Source of the DNA: JAWSVE01 sp050789445
GTDB lineage: Bacteria; Pseudomonadota; Gammaproteobacteria; Pseudomonadales; Cellvibrionaceae
Direction of reading: 5' to 3'
DNA length: 64,000 nt
NCBI GenBank assembly: GCA_050789445.1
Contig: JAILXR010000001.1
Location: 2,666,001 to 2,730,000, forward strand
Shown here: positions 18,236 to 27,486 of the stretch, one piece after another
How the letters are laid out: each line of letters opens with the position of its first letter
How positions within the stretch are numbered: the first letter of the stretch is position 1
Notes under the pieces: generated by a model
Seen by the model: the letters and a program-made list of their open reading frames with translations, nothing else
Told to the model about the DNA's origin: nothing
The model's database searches: none
Position numbers and translations under genes: made by a program

Positions 18236-18664
18236 AGAAACCAGTCCTGTTCGATTCGGCCTTACGCCCTGTTTGGCGTTATACTTGTCTTTAATCTTAA
18301 ATTTTTAACAGCTAGCATTATGTTTTTAGATAGTCTTTATACTACGCCAAAGACTTATTTAGGATTCCATCTCTGTGAAATGAAAACCAACGTAGTTAAA
18401 ATGCGACACGGTTCAAACTCTTGAAAGGGTGTTTTCTGACCCCATAATCATATTTAACAATCTAGTTATATGATGTGTACAAAAGTTTAGTCTATCTACA
18501 GTAGTTTAGAACAGCAGTAAGAAATAGTGGTTCAAAACAATGTAAATCACTTTGACTAAAATAGCATAAATTCATTGCGATCATCATGTTAGCAACGATT
18601 GTTATGTTTTTACTAGAGGTTATTCACAAAGGGCTTTTATTTACATACCAGCGGCAACCGACAA
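18236..18664. other. Divergent intergenic region between the LysM gene and def
   Basis: These 429 bases hold the promoters for two divergent genes. On the minus strand a possible -10 element (TATAAC) lies about 45 bases before the LysM start. I see no gene or RNA in the rest, although it is longer than needed for two promoters. Confidence 0.4.
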
Positions 18665-19171
18665 ATGGCAATATTAGACATCTTAGAATTTCCCGATCCA
18701 CGACTGCGAACACAGGCAAAACCTGTCGCTGAAGTCGATGATCGAATTCGTACCCTCGTCAAAGACATGTTTGAAACTATGTATGATGCGCCCGGTATTG
18801 GCCTTGCTGCGACACAAGTTAATGTTCACGAGCAGGTGATTGTCATTGATATTAGCGAAGACAAATCAGAACCGTTAGTAATCATTAACCCCGAAATCAC
18901 CGTATTAGCAGATGATAAAGCTGACTACTCCGAAGGGTGCTTGTCAGTGCCTGGGTATTCTGAAGACGTTTCTCGCCCAACAAACATTCGAGTCAAAGCG
19001 CTCAACGAAAAAGGCGAGGCCTTCGAATTAATACCTCACGACCTCCTTGCCGTTTGCATTCAGCATGAAATCGATCATCTTAAAGGTAAACTTTTTGTCG
19101 ATTACCTATCTCCATTAAAACGGCAAAGAATCCGTAACAAACTCGAAAAAGAACATCGAGCAAAAGCCTAA
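18665..19171 (+). CDS. def: Peptide deformylase
   Basis: The 168-residue metalloenzyme removes the formyl group from the N-terminal methionine of new proteins. All three family motifs are present: GIGLAATQV (about residues 44-52), EGCLSVPG with the metal-binding Cys, and HEIDHLKGKLF with two metal-binding His and the catalytic Glu. It heads the def-fmt-rsmB series on the plus strand. Deformylase and formyltransferase thus sit side by side, as in most bacteria. Confidence 0.97.
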   Translation: MAILDILEFPDPRLRTQAKPVAEVDDRIRTLVKDMFETMYDAPGIGLAATQVNVHEQVIVIDISEDKSEPLVIINPEITVLADDKADYSEGCLSVPGYSEDVSRPTNIRVKALNEKGEAFELIPHDLLAVCIQHEIDHLKGKLFVDYLSPLKRQRIRNKLEKEHRAKA

Positions 19172-19235
19172 GTATTCATTTCTCTTTCTTTAAACAACAA
19201 CTTTTCAGCTTTAACTATAGAAGGCTTCACCTAAC

Positions 19236-20291
19236 ATGCAGCAAAATTCTCGCTTGCGACTCATTTTTGCGGGCACGCCCACATTTGCAGCAGATCATTT
19301 GCAAGCATTGATCGACAGCCCCCATGAGATTGTTGCCGTCTATACCCAACCAGATCGTCCGGCAGGGAGAGGTAAAAAGCTCACTCCTAGCCCTGTTAAA
19401 GTGTTGGCAGAGGCTCATGGCTTACCGGTATTACAGCCTGAAAAGTTAAAAAGCGAAGAAGATCAGCAAGTATTAGCCGATTTAAATGCTGACCTGATGA
19501 TAGTGGTCGCTTACGGGCTAATCCTTCCACAAAAGGTACTTGATACTCCCCGATTAGGCTGCATCAATGTCCATGGCTCTCTTTTGCCACGCTGGCGTGG
19601 TGCCGCCCCGGTACAAAGGGCAATAGAAGTGGGTGACACCGAAACCGGAATCACCATCATGCAAATGAATGCAGGTCTTGATACCGGCCCTATGCTGGCA
19701 AAATCGGTTTGTAGTATTTCAGATGAAGATACGACCATTTCTATTTTCGAGAAGCTCACAACGCTTGGGACAGATCTTTTGATTAAGATCGTTGATGACC
19801 TTGCTGATGATTCATCGAATGTTACCTCAGAGGCTCAAGATGATTCGCAAGCTACCTACGCTGAAAAAATCACAAAACAAGAAGCTATGATCAATTGGAA
19901 TGAATCTGCGAATATCATCCACCGAAAGATTCGTGCTTTTAACCCGTTCCCTATTGCCTACAGCGAACTGGGAAACGAGCGTGTAAAAATTTATGCCGCA
20001 TCAATTATTGAGACTTCTGATATCCCACCACAATCGATCGCACCTAGAGCTGGAAAGGTTCTTTATATCGACGATGAAGGCATCACTATTTGTTGTGGGC
20101 CTGAGAACACCAATAATATGGATAACGGTAGCAACTGGACGGCATTACGCATCGAAGAAATCCAACTGCCCGGGAAAAAAGCCATGTCGACAAAAGCAAT
20201 CTTGTTAGGCAATAAAGAACGCTTTCAAATAGGTGATCAGTTTTCTGTTAAAGTGGAAAAAATGTCTAACTCAGAAGAGACAGTGTCTTAA
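19236..20291 (+). CDS. fmt: Methionyl-tRNA formyltransferase
   Basis: Fmt formylates Met-tRNA(fMet) with 10-formyl-THF to make the initiator tRNA. The catalytic Asn-His-Asp set is visible in INVHGSLLPRWRGAAPVQRAI and the following GLDTGPML. The N-terminus (RLIFAGTPTFAADHLQAL) and the C-terminal OB-fold domain are normal. At 351 residues it is about 35 longer than the usual 315, with extra acidic/Asn-rich stretches near residues 188-205 and 285-300 and a longer tail. Its TAA shares a base with the rsmB ATG (TAATG), so the two are translationally coupled. Confidence 0.96.
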   Translation: MQQNSRLRLIFAGTPTFAADHLQALIDSPHEIVAVYTQPDRPAGRGKKLTPSPVKVLAEAHGLPVLQPEKLKSEEDQQVLADLNADLMIVVAYGLILPQKVLDTPRLGCINVHGSLLPRWRGAAPVQRAIEVGDTETGITIMQMNAGLDTGPMLAKSVCSISDEDTTISIFEKLTTLGTDLLIKIVDDLADDSSNVTSEAQDDSQATYAEKITKQEAMINWNESANIIHRKIRAFNPFPIAYSELGNERVKIYAASIIETSDIPPQSIAPRAGKVLYIDDEGITICCGPENTNNMDNGSNWTALRIEEIQLPGKKAMSTKAILLGNKERFQIGDQFSVKVEKMSNSEETVS

Positions 20292-21673
20292 TGGATACTC
20301 GCGCTGCTGCTGCTACGGTTATAGGCCAGTTACTTCAACAAAAAGGTTCTCTCGCAAATTTAATTCCACATTACATCAGTAAAGTTTCTCCGCAAGAACA
20401 AAGCTTATTTCAAGAAATGTGTTTTGGGACGGCTCGCTGGCAACCGCAATTACATTGTTATTTAGAACGATTATTGGAAAAACCCCTTCGCAATAAAGAT
20501 CAGGATATTCATGCGCTTTTATTAATTGGTCTTTATCAATTAATTTATATGCGAACACCCGATCACGCAGTGCTTCATTCAACTGTCGCTGCTACCAAAC
20601 CGCTAAAAAAAGTATGGGCGAAGAAATTTGTTAACGGTGTACTTCGTCGTTTTTTAAGAGAAAAGGATACGTTAGATGAATCTCTATCTGCCTCTAAAAA
20701 AACGGGAGACATTTTTACTTTTTCTCATCCGAAGTGGTTCATTGATCAAATCAAAGCAGCTTGGCCAGATCACTTTAACGCTATCTTAACTGCGAATAAC
20801 GAACGATCTCCTCTAACACTGCGCATCAATAAAAAAATTATCTCTCGCGGAAATTATTTAAAACTGCTCAATGAAAATAACGTTGTCGCAAAAAAAACAC
20901 GGTTTAGCGCAGACGGTATTACCTTAGAAAAGCCAACAGATGTCGCGACACTTCCATTATTTTTAGAAGGCGGTTTTAGTGTTCAAGATGAATCTCCACA
21001 ATTTGCGGCAGAATTATTAGAGCTGGAAGCTGACTTTACGATTTTAGATGCGTGTTGTGCACCCGGCGGAAAAACGGCCCATATTCTTGAGCAAGATTTA
21101 GTTTATAAAAAAATAGTCGGCTTAGATGTCAGTGAACAACGATTACAAAGAACAGCAGAAAACTTATCGCGCCTTACTCTTTCTGAATCCAACATTATCG
21201 AACTAAAAGCGGGCGATGCTAGCGAACCAGATTCTTGGTGGGATGGAGAACAGTTTGATCGTATTCTTTTAGATGCACCCTGCTCTGCCACTGGCATTAT
21301 CCGTCGCCAGCCCGATATAAAAATTCTGCGAACTGCTGATAACGTTGCTAAGCTTGTGAATATCCAAACCAATATTTTAGCGGCTCTCTGGCCGCTATTA
21401 AAACCCAATGGCATTTTGCTTTATGCAACCTGTTCAATCTTGCCAGAAGAAAACAGCCAAATTATCGAAGCGTTTCTCAACAATACGCCTGCAGCTCAGC
21501 ATATTCCTATCGAAGCAGAATGGGGAATGGAGCAAGCTAATGGATATGGACGACAACTCTTTCCCTCCTCGAGTCATAATCCACCTGAGACAGGAAACGA
21601 AGAAACTAACGACGAGACGAAAAGCAATCACGACGGCTTTTATTACGCCAAACTGCGTAAAAACTCCGAGTAA
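20291..21673 (+). CDS. rsmB: 16S rRNA (cytosine-967-C5)-methyltransferase
   Basis: The 460-residue protein has an N-terminal NusB-like RNA-binding domain (AAATVIGQLLQQKGSLANLIP to about residue 130) and a C-terminal SAM-dependent methyltransferase. The catalytic cysteines lie in DAPCSATGIIRRQPDIK and YATCSILPEEN, and the SAM loop is in LDACCAPGGKT. It methylates C967 of 16S rRNA. A poorly conserved acidic insert (about residues 428-448) lies before the final FYYAKL strand. It is coupled to fmt by a one-base overlap. Confidence 0.96.
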   Translation: MDTRAAAATVIGQLLQQKGSLANLIPHYISKVSPQEQSLFQEMCFGTARWQPQLHCYLERLLEKPLRNKDQDIHALLLIGLYQLIYMRTPDHAVLHSTVAATKPLKKVWAKKFVNGVLRRFLREKDTLDESLSASKKTGDIFTFSHPKWFIDQIKAAWPDHFNAILTANNERSPLTLRINKKIISRGNYLKLLNENNVVAKKTRFSADGITLEKPTDVATLPLFLEGGFSVQDESPQFAAELLELEADFTILDACCAPGGKTAHILEQDLVYKKIVGLDVSEQRLQRTAENLSRLTLSESNIIELKAGDASEPDSWWDGEQFDRILLDAPCSATGIIRRQPDIKILRTADNVAKLVNIQTNILAALWPLLKPNGILLYATCSILPEENSQIIEAFLNNTPAAQHIPIEAEWGMEQANGYGRQLFPSSSHNPPETGNEETNDETKSNHDGFYYAKLRKNSE

Positions 21674-21748
21674 AACAAGTAATCCGTTGCAACAATCGGT
21701 AGAATCCCCTTTTTTAAATTGGTGAGCTTTTAAGGAGCTTCATCTGCG

Positions 21749-23134
21749 ATGAAAATTATTATTCTCGGCGCTGGACAAGTCGGTGGCACCTTGGCCCAAA
21801 ACCTTGCCAGCGAAGCCAACGATATTACCGTTGTTGATTCTAGCGAGAAAAAACTACGCGAACTACGCGACAAGCTCGATATTGGCGTCGTGTCTGGCGT
21901 GGCCTCTTATCCTGATATTTTAATTCAGGCCGGTATTCGCGATGCCGACATGTTAATTGCCGTCACCAATGACGATGAAACTAACATGATCGCTTGCCAA
22001 ATTGCTTACAGTTTATTTCGCACTCCCACAAAAATTGCCCGCATTCGTTCTCAAGCTTATCTCTCACAAAAAGATTTATTTCGGAACGACGCCATACCCA
22101 TCGATGTTCTTATCAGCCCAGAACAATTAGTCTCAGATTATATTTATCGCTTGATCGAACATCCTGGTGCACTGCAGGTTGTTGATTTCGCTGGGGGTGA
22201 GGTTCAGCTCGTCGCCGTCAGAGCCTATTACGGCGGCCCACTGGTTGGACAGGAATTGCGTTTTTTACGTCAACACATGCCTTCAGTTGATACACGAGTT
22301 GCCGCCATCTTTAGACGCGACCGCGCCATCATGCCGATGGGTACAACGGTAATCGAAGCTGATGACGAAGTCTTTTTTATCGCAGCAAAATCCGATATCC
22401 GTGCTGTGATGAGCGAACTACGTCGACTCGAATCAAATTACAAGCGCATCACTATCGCTGGCGGCGGCAATATCGGTTTACGATTAGCCCGCAAACTGGA
22501 ATCAAAATACTCAGTCAGAGTTATCGAACGCAATGCGGCTCGATGTGAACAATTATCGGAACAACTGACTCGCGCCATTGTTTTACAAGGTAGTGCGTCC
22601 GATCAAAATTTATTACTCGAAGAAAATATTGAAGACACCGACGTATTTCTTGCTCTCACAAACGACGACGAAGCCAACATTATGTCATCCATGCTCGCCA
22701 AACAATTAGGCGCACGCAAAGTGATGACACTGATCAATAACACGGCCTATGTCGATTTAGTACAGGGCGGCGAGATTGATATCGCCATTTCTCCACAGCT
22801 CACAACGATTGGTAGTTTGCTAACGCATGTTCGTCGTGGTGACATGGTAAACGTTCACTCATTAAGACGTGGCGCAGCAGAAGCGATTGAGGTCATTGCA
22901 CACGGTGATGAAAAATCATCACGCGTTGTTGGCAGAGCGATTGAAGATATAGATTTACCCGAAGGCGCAAATATTGGCGCTATTGTTCGAGAAAAAAATG
23001 ACAAGAGCGAAGTCATTATTGCTCACGATGATGTTGTCGTTGAAACTGGCGACCATGTGATTTTATTTTTAGTCGATAAAAAATTCACTCGCGATATCGA
23101 AAAGTTATTCCAAGTGGGCTTCAGTTTTTTCTAA
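21749..23134 (+). CDS. trkA: Trk potassium uptake regulatory subunit TrkA
   Basis: The 461-residue cytosolic protein has two tandem RCK units, each with a Rossmann NAD-binding half (MKIIILGAGQVGGTLAQNL at the start and ITIAGGGNIGLRLARKL near residue 234) followed by a TrkA_C domain. It forms a gating ring under TrkH and controls potassium uptake in response to nucleotide ligands. AAGGAG lies 11 bases before the ATG. It is followed 72 bases later by trkH, so regulator and channel are made together. Confidence 0.97.
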   Translation: MKIIILGAGQVGGTLAQNLASEANDITVVDSSEKKLRELRDKLDIGVVSGVASYPDILIQAGIRDADMLIAVTNDDETNMIACQIAYSLFRTPTKIARIRSQAYLSQKDLFRNDAIPIDVLISPEQLVSDYIYRLIEHPGALQVVDFAGGEVQLVAVRAYYGGPLVGQELRFLRQHMPSVDTRVAAIFRRDRAIMPMGTTVIEADDEVFFIAAKSDIRAVMSELRRLESNYKRITIAGGGNIGLRLARKLESKYSVRVIERNAARCEQLSEQLTRAIVLQGSASDQNLLLEENIEDTDVFLALTNDDEANIMSSMLAKQLGARKVMTLINNTAYVDLVQGGEIDIAISPQLTTIGSLLTHVRRGDMVNVHSLRRGAAEAIEVIAHGDEKSSRVVGRAIEDIDLPEGANIGAIVREKNDKSEVIIAHDDVVVETGDHVILFLVDKKFTRDIEKLFQVGFSFF

Positions 23135-23206
23135 ACCCAAATATTTTCTTTATCGGCAATCGTATTGTAAATATTTTCATACAACAAAATAATTTAGACG
23201 AGACCT

Positions 23207-24655
23207 ATGCATCCAGCCATCATTTCAAGAGTTCTTGGAATCCTGTTAGTCATATACAGTATCGCGCTGGTGCCCCCTGTTATTGTTTCTTTAGTTTTTA
23301 AAGACAACGTGCACTTTGCCTTTCTTATTACCATAGGCATTACTTTCTCAACGGGTTTATTTTTATGGTCACTCGCTCGACATAAACGACAAGACTTAAG
23401 AACGCGCGACGGATTCGTAGTAACCGCTTTATTCTGGACAGTGCTTGGGCTGTTTGGATCTCTGCCTTTTATGTTAGCCGAAGCGCCCGGGTTAAGTTTC
23501 TCCGATGCCGTTTTTGAATCGCTTTCTGGTTTAACCACTACCGGAGCAACAGTAATTACCGGTTTAGATTATTTGCCTGAATCCATTTTGCTTTACCGAC
23601 AATTATTACAATGGCTAGGTGGTATCGGTATTATTGTTATTGCAATGGCCATCTTACCGATGTTGGGAATTGGTGGAATGCAATTGTATCGTGCCGAAAC
23701 ACCTGGCCCAGTCAAAGACACCAAACTTACTCCGCGCATTAAAGAAACCGCCAATGCACTCATTTTTATCTATGTTGGATTAACCATTTTATGTTGTGCC
23801 GCTTATTGGTATGCCGGCATGTCTTTTTTTGATGCGATCTGTCACGCCTTTTCAACTGTCGCGATCGGCGGTTTTTCAACACATGATGCCAGCATTGGTT
23901 ATTTCGATAGCCCTAGCATCATGATTGTCGCCATGATTTTTATGTTTTTTTCTGGTATTAACTTCGCACTACACTTTTTTGCTTGGAACAGTCGCAGCTT
24001 AAAACAATATTTTTTAGATCCTGAATGTAAGTTCTATGCATACTGTATCGCAATAGGCCTAATCACCACGGCTGGGTATTTATTTTATAGTGGCACCTAT
24101 GGTGTTAAAGATAGTTTGTTATTAGGCAGCTTCGAATTAGTCTCTATCGTAACCACCACTGGCTTTGGTGCGACAGACTTTAACGCCTGGCCTAGCTTCT
24201 TACCTTTTATGTTATTTTTCGGCGCTTTCATGGGCGGTTGTGCCGGTTCAACTGGCGGCGGCATGAAAGTCATTCGTGTGTTGTTAGTTTGCAAACAAGC
24301 CGTTCGCGAAATGCATCGGTTGATTCATCCCAATGCGGTTATACCCATTAAAATAGGAAACAAGCCTGTATCAGATCGTGTGGTTGATGCCGTCTGGGGA
24401 TTTTTTGCCGCTTATGTTTTCGTATTCGTTGCCATGTTTTTATTATTGATGGCTGCGGGTTTAGATTTTACCACCGCTTTTTCAGCGGTTGCTGCTTGCA
24501 TTAATAACCTCGGTCCAGGAATGGGCGATGTGGCTTTCCATTACGGCAACATCCCCGTTTTCGCAAAATGGGTTCTATGTTTTGCCATGTTGCTTGGTCG
24601 ACTCGAAGTGTTCACTTTATTGGTTTTATTTTCTCCCATGTTTTGGCGTCGATGA
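23207..24655 (+). CDS. trkH: Trk potassium transporter membrane subunit TrkH
   Basis: The 482-residue inner-membrane protein forms the potassium-translocating pore. It is made of four repeats of a membrane-pore-membrane unit. The selectivity loops are seen as SGLTTTGATV, STVAIGGFSTHD, VTTTGFGATD and NNLGPGMG, each with the key Gly. GCAGSTGGGMKVIR is the conserved segment after the third pore. With trkA upstream the set is sufficient for a Trk system, although trkE-type ATPase partners are not present here. Confidence 0.97.
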   Translation: MHPAIISRVLGILLVIYSIALVPPVIVSLVFKDNVHFAFLITIGITFSTGLFLWSLARHKRQDLRTRDGFVVTALFWTVLGLFGSLPFMLAEAPGLSFSDAVFESLSGLTTTGATVITGLDYLPESILLYRQLLQWLGGIGIIVIAMAILPMLGIGGMQLYRAETPGPVKDTKLTPRIKETANALIFIYVGLTILCCAAYWYAGMSFFDAICHAFSTVAIGGFSTHDASIGYFDSPSIMIVAMIFMFFSGINFALHFFAWNSRSLKQYFLDPECKFYAYCIAIGLITTAGYLFYSGTYGVKDSLLLGSFELVSIVTTTGFGATDFNAWPSFLPFMLFFGAFMGGCAGSTGGGMKVIRVLLVCKQAVREMHRLIHPNAVIPIKIGNKPVSDRVVDAVWGFFAAYVFVFVAMFLLLMAAGLDFTTAFSAVAACINNLGPGMGDVAFHYGNIPVFAKWVLCFAMLLGRLEVFTLLVLFSPMFWRR

Positions 24656-24699
24656 TTTTTAACAGCCAACATTTAATTTTAATAACTTAAGGCACAGTA

Positions 24700-24840
24700 A
24701 TGATTAGATTATTTTTAGTGCTAACCATTTTATTACTACTATTGTATTTTGCTTTCAAGCTTAAGCAGTATTTACTAGGCGAAAAAACTGAAACCAAAAA
24801 TATAGAAAACAAATCAGACAACGAAGATCACAGCGAATAA
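24700..24840 (+). CDS. Small single-pass membrane protein, 46 residues, unknown function
   Basis: An ATG at 24700, with AAGG nine bases upstream, opens a 46-codon frame ending in TAA at 24838-24840. The peptide begins MIRLFLVLTILLLLLYFAFK, one membrane helix, then a basic KLKQ boundary and a strongly charged acidic tail (about 22 residues rich in E, D, N and K). The positive-inside rule is ambiguous at the start. It lies 44 bases after trkH and 55 before the SPFH gene, on the same strand. Composition and ribosome binding site make a real gene likely; the function is unknown. Confidence 0.65.
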   Translation: MIRLFLVLTILLLLLYFAFKLKQYLLGEKTETKNIENKSDNEDHSE

Positions 24841-24895
24841 CCATCAAGCTTTATCGTTGGTTCTCACGTTTCAATACTTAAAAAGGCTCTATGTC

Positions 24896-26146
24896 ATGGC
24901 TAGAAAAATTCCTGCAAAAATGTTTTTATCCGGGTTCTTATTTATAGGTTTACTCGTCATATTATTTATGGCGTTTGGGATTAACAACGCTGGACATCGT
25001 ACTGTTGTCCAATATCCCACAGGGACTTTGTACGTAAAATTCTCCCCAGGTATTTTCCCGCAGTGGTTTGGAACAGCAACCATCTATAATGACGTCATAA
25101 CTTTTGATTATGACAAAACAGAATCTGATGTTGGTTCGTCATTAAGTCAAATGGGTATCTCTGTTCGCTATCAAGATGGTGGTACTGGAACGGTGTATGG
25201 TAAAGCACGTTTCTCTTTACCTGGTGACGAAGATACCATGCTGCACTTACACAAAGCGTTTCGCTCTAACCAAGGTGTTTCTCAAAAGCTGATTAAATCT
25301 GTGACTGAAGAAGGTATGAATTTAACGGCCGGTTTAATGAGTTCTGAAGAGGCCTATGCTGAAAAAAGAAGTATCTTCACACAATGGGCAAGCCAACAAA
25401 TTTCTGATGGTAAATTTCAAACTCAATTAGAAAGAATTAGCACTACCGACGAAAGTACCGGTAAAGCAGTAACAAAAAATGTTCCCGTCATAAGTTATGG
25501 TAGTAATGGCTTACCCATTCATATCGATAGCGATCTAGCTGACTACGGTATTACCGTGAACGGCTTTCAAATTACTGATTGGGATTTTGAACCAAAAACT
25601 TTGCAACAAATTGCGACAAAGCGTGAAGCCACCATGGCAATCATCACTGCTATCGCAAACGCAGAACGAGCAAAACAAGATGCCATTACTTCTGAAGAAC
25701 AAGGTAAAGCCAATGTCATGACGGCAAAATACCAAAAAGAAGTTGAAAAAGAAAAGGACGTTGTCGATGCACAGCGACAAAAAGAAGTCGCTGTTATTGC
25801 GGCAGAGAGAAGTGTAGAAGTTGCCAGACAACAAAAGCTCGAAGCCGAACAAAAGAAGCTAGCTGCTGTTGAATACAAACAAGAACAAATTTTGCGTGGT
25901 GAAGGTGACGGCGCTTATAAACGTTTAGTTATCGAGGCCGATGGCGCACTCGCACAAAAACTCGCCACTTACGAACGCGTTATGGAACGCTATGCACAAG
26001 CCATCGAAAAACAAAAATGGGTTCCTGAGGTACAAATGGGCGGTAGCGATAGCAGTAACGGCGGATCAAACGCAATGACATTAATCGAAATGATGAGTGT
26101 TAAAGCCGCAAAAGATTTAGCGTTAGATATGAGTGTTAAAAAATAA
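24896..26146 (+). CDS. SPFH/Band 7 domain membrane protein
   Basis: The 416-residue protein begins MARKIPAKMF with one membrane helix (about residues 8-28). An SPFH-like domain follows (NNAGHRTVVQYPTGTLYVKFSPGIF onward), then a long charged coiled coil (about 235-345, rich in A, E, K and Q) and an Ala-rich end. SPFH proteins (flotillin, HflK/C, stomatin) oligomerise at membranes. I chose ATG 24896, with AAAAGG ten bases before, over an in-frame TTG at 24857. This subtype resembles SPFH proteins I have seen in large phages, but I cannot verify that here. Confidence 0.88.
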   Translation: MARKIPAKMFLSGFLFIGLLVILFMAFGINNAGHRTVVQYPTGTLYVKFSPGIFPQWFGTATIYNDVITFDYDKTESDVGSSLSQMGISVRYQDGGTGTVYGKARFSLPGDEDTMLHLHKAFRSNQGVSQKLIKSVTEEGMNLTAGLMSSEEAYAEKRSIFTQWASQQISDGKFQTQLERISTTDESTGKAVTKNVPVISYGSNGLPIHIDSDLADYGITVNGFQITDWDFEPKTLQQIATKREATMAIITAIANAERAKQDAITSEEQGKANVMTAKYQKEVEKEKDVVDAQRQKEVAVIAAERSVEVARQQKLEAEQKKLAAVEYKQEQILRGEGDGAYKRLVIEADGALAQKLATYERVMERYAQAIEKQKWVPEVQMGGSDSSNGGSNAMTLIEMMSVKAAKDLALDMSVKK

Positions 26147-26151
26147 TTGAA

Positions 26152-26190
26152 AATTAAGTGATAATTAGAGTGTTTAATTATCACTTAATT
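26152..26190 (+). terminator. Long hairpin downstream of the SPFH gene
   Basis: AATTAAGTGATAATTA (26152-26167) pairs perfectly with TAATTATCACTTAATT (26175-26190) around a seven-base loop. The 16-base stem lies six bases after the SPFH stop and is followed by a T-rich stretch, so it probably ends the trkA-trkH-SPFH transcript. Confidence 0.7.
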
Positions 26191-26319
26191 CTTTATTCTA
26201 AATATAAAGATCGCCTCGAAGATAGGTTTCCATAGCAATTACTTATAGGTAATTAAGCTACTTATTGTGACTCTATATACTATAAATATTCTATTTCATG
26301 TGACAAATAAATTTCTTGT

Positions 26320-27306
26320 TTAGTTTTTTTCAACATGATGAACTGCAATAACAACATTTCCTAGTTTTTGCCCTTTTTCAACATACCTATACGCCTCAAC
26401 AATTTGTTCTAGCGTATACACTCTATCGATTACTGCTTTAAATTTTCCTTGTTCTATAAGCTTATTAACTAACAGTAAGCTTCTTCTAATATTTATAGGC
26501 ATAGGAAATATAGTTTTTTTGTTTCCAATCAGTCGTTTAATCATTGGGGTGATAAGTGGCAAAAAAATATTTTGGCCCATGAAACCTAATTCTGAAGAAA
26601 CATAAATGCCTCCCGGAAGGAGTAAATGTTTACACTTAAAAAATGAGCTCTTACCTACGGCATCGAAAACAAAATCATATTTTTCTTTATCGTTTATAAA
26701 ATTTTCTTTTGTATAATCAATCACTCTTTTTGCACCTAAAGATTTGACTAACTCGATATTTTTTGTGGCACACACTGCTATAACTTCAATCTCAAAATAT
26801 TTTAGTAATTGAACTGCCGCCGAACCGATTGCTCCTGTAGCACCGTTGACAAGAGCACGCTGTCCCTTTTTAAGTTGTACCTTATTAATAAAGTTATAGG
26901 CATAATGCGTACCTTCAGAACTTGCTGCTGCCTGTTCATAAGATAAATCATCAGATATCGCTAAAACGTTATTTTCATTTATTGTCAGGAATTCTGCATG
27001 AGAGCATGAACCCTCATCATCAAAACCAAAAACTCTTTCTCCTTTTTTTAAAGAAGATACACCCTTACCAACCTCAATAATTTTTCCAGAAAAATCTGTT
27101 CCTGGGATTTCTTTTTTTGGTTTAAACAAACCGGTAATTAGCCTCATGAAAAATGGTTTAGCTCTAATTGTTGCGCAGTCAGTTCTATTAACTGTAGTCG
27201 CATATACTTTTATTAGTACGTCATTGTCTTTAGGTCTAGGAGTCGTTACCTCTTTGATTTGAAGAACATCTGGCGGGCCATATTTTGTATATACGAGCGC
27301 CTTCAT
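26320..27306 (-). CDS. NAD(P)-dependent medium-chain dehydrogenase, quinone-oxidoreductase-like (copy 1)
   Basis: The 328-residue MDR-superfamily protein has an N-terminal GroES-like domain (MKALVYTKYGPPDVLQIKEV, then GTDFSGKIIEVGKGV) and a Rossmann domain with the loop VNGATGAIGSAAVQ (about residues 145-158). The zinc-ligand cysteines of alcohol dehydrogenases are missing, as in zeta-crystallin/quinone reductase-type members, which use NADPH on quinones or enones. The substrate is unknown. It lies just downstream of a clear paralogue on the same strand, which points to an old tandem duplication. Confidence 0.88.
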   Translation of the reverse strand: MKALVYTKYGPPDVLQIKEVTTPRPKDNDVLIKVYATTVNRTDCATIRAKPFFMRLITGLFKPKKEIPGTDFSGKIIEVGKGVSSLKKGERVFGFDDEGSCSHAEFLTINENNVLAISDDLSYEQAAASSEGTHYAYNFINKVQLKKGQRALVNGATGAIGSAAVQLLKYFEIEVIAVCATKNIELVKSLGAKRVIDYTKENFINDKEKYDFVFDAVGKSSFFKCKHLLLPGGIYVSSELGFMGQNIFLPLITPMIKRLIGNKKTIFPMPINIRRSLLLVNKLIEQGKFKAVIDRVYTLEQIVEAYRYVEKGQKLGNVVIAVHHVEKN

Positions 27307-27486
27307 TAGACTTTACCGAATATTGTATTAATCTTCATTTTATTCCTCATCGCTTATTAAACTCATAGTAAATGTAAAGCGAAACTTTACTGCTCTAAGG
27401 CCTAGATAATCCTGTAGTAAGTCATTTTTGTCCAAAAGAGTTTGCTATATTCTTTTATGGCCCAAAACTAATCACAACAAATATCA

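Noticed and set aside
18400..18425. T-loop-like sequence GGTTCAAACTC suggesting a tRNA
   Set aside because: No acceptor, D or anticodon stems could be formed around it.
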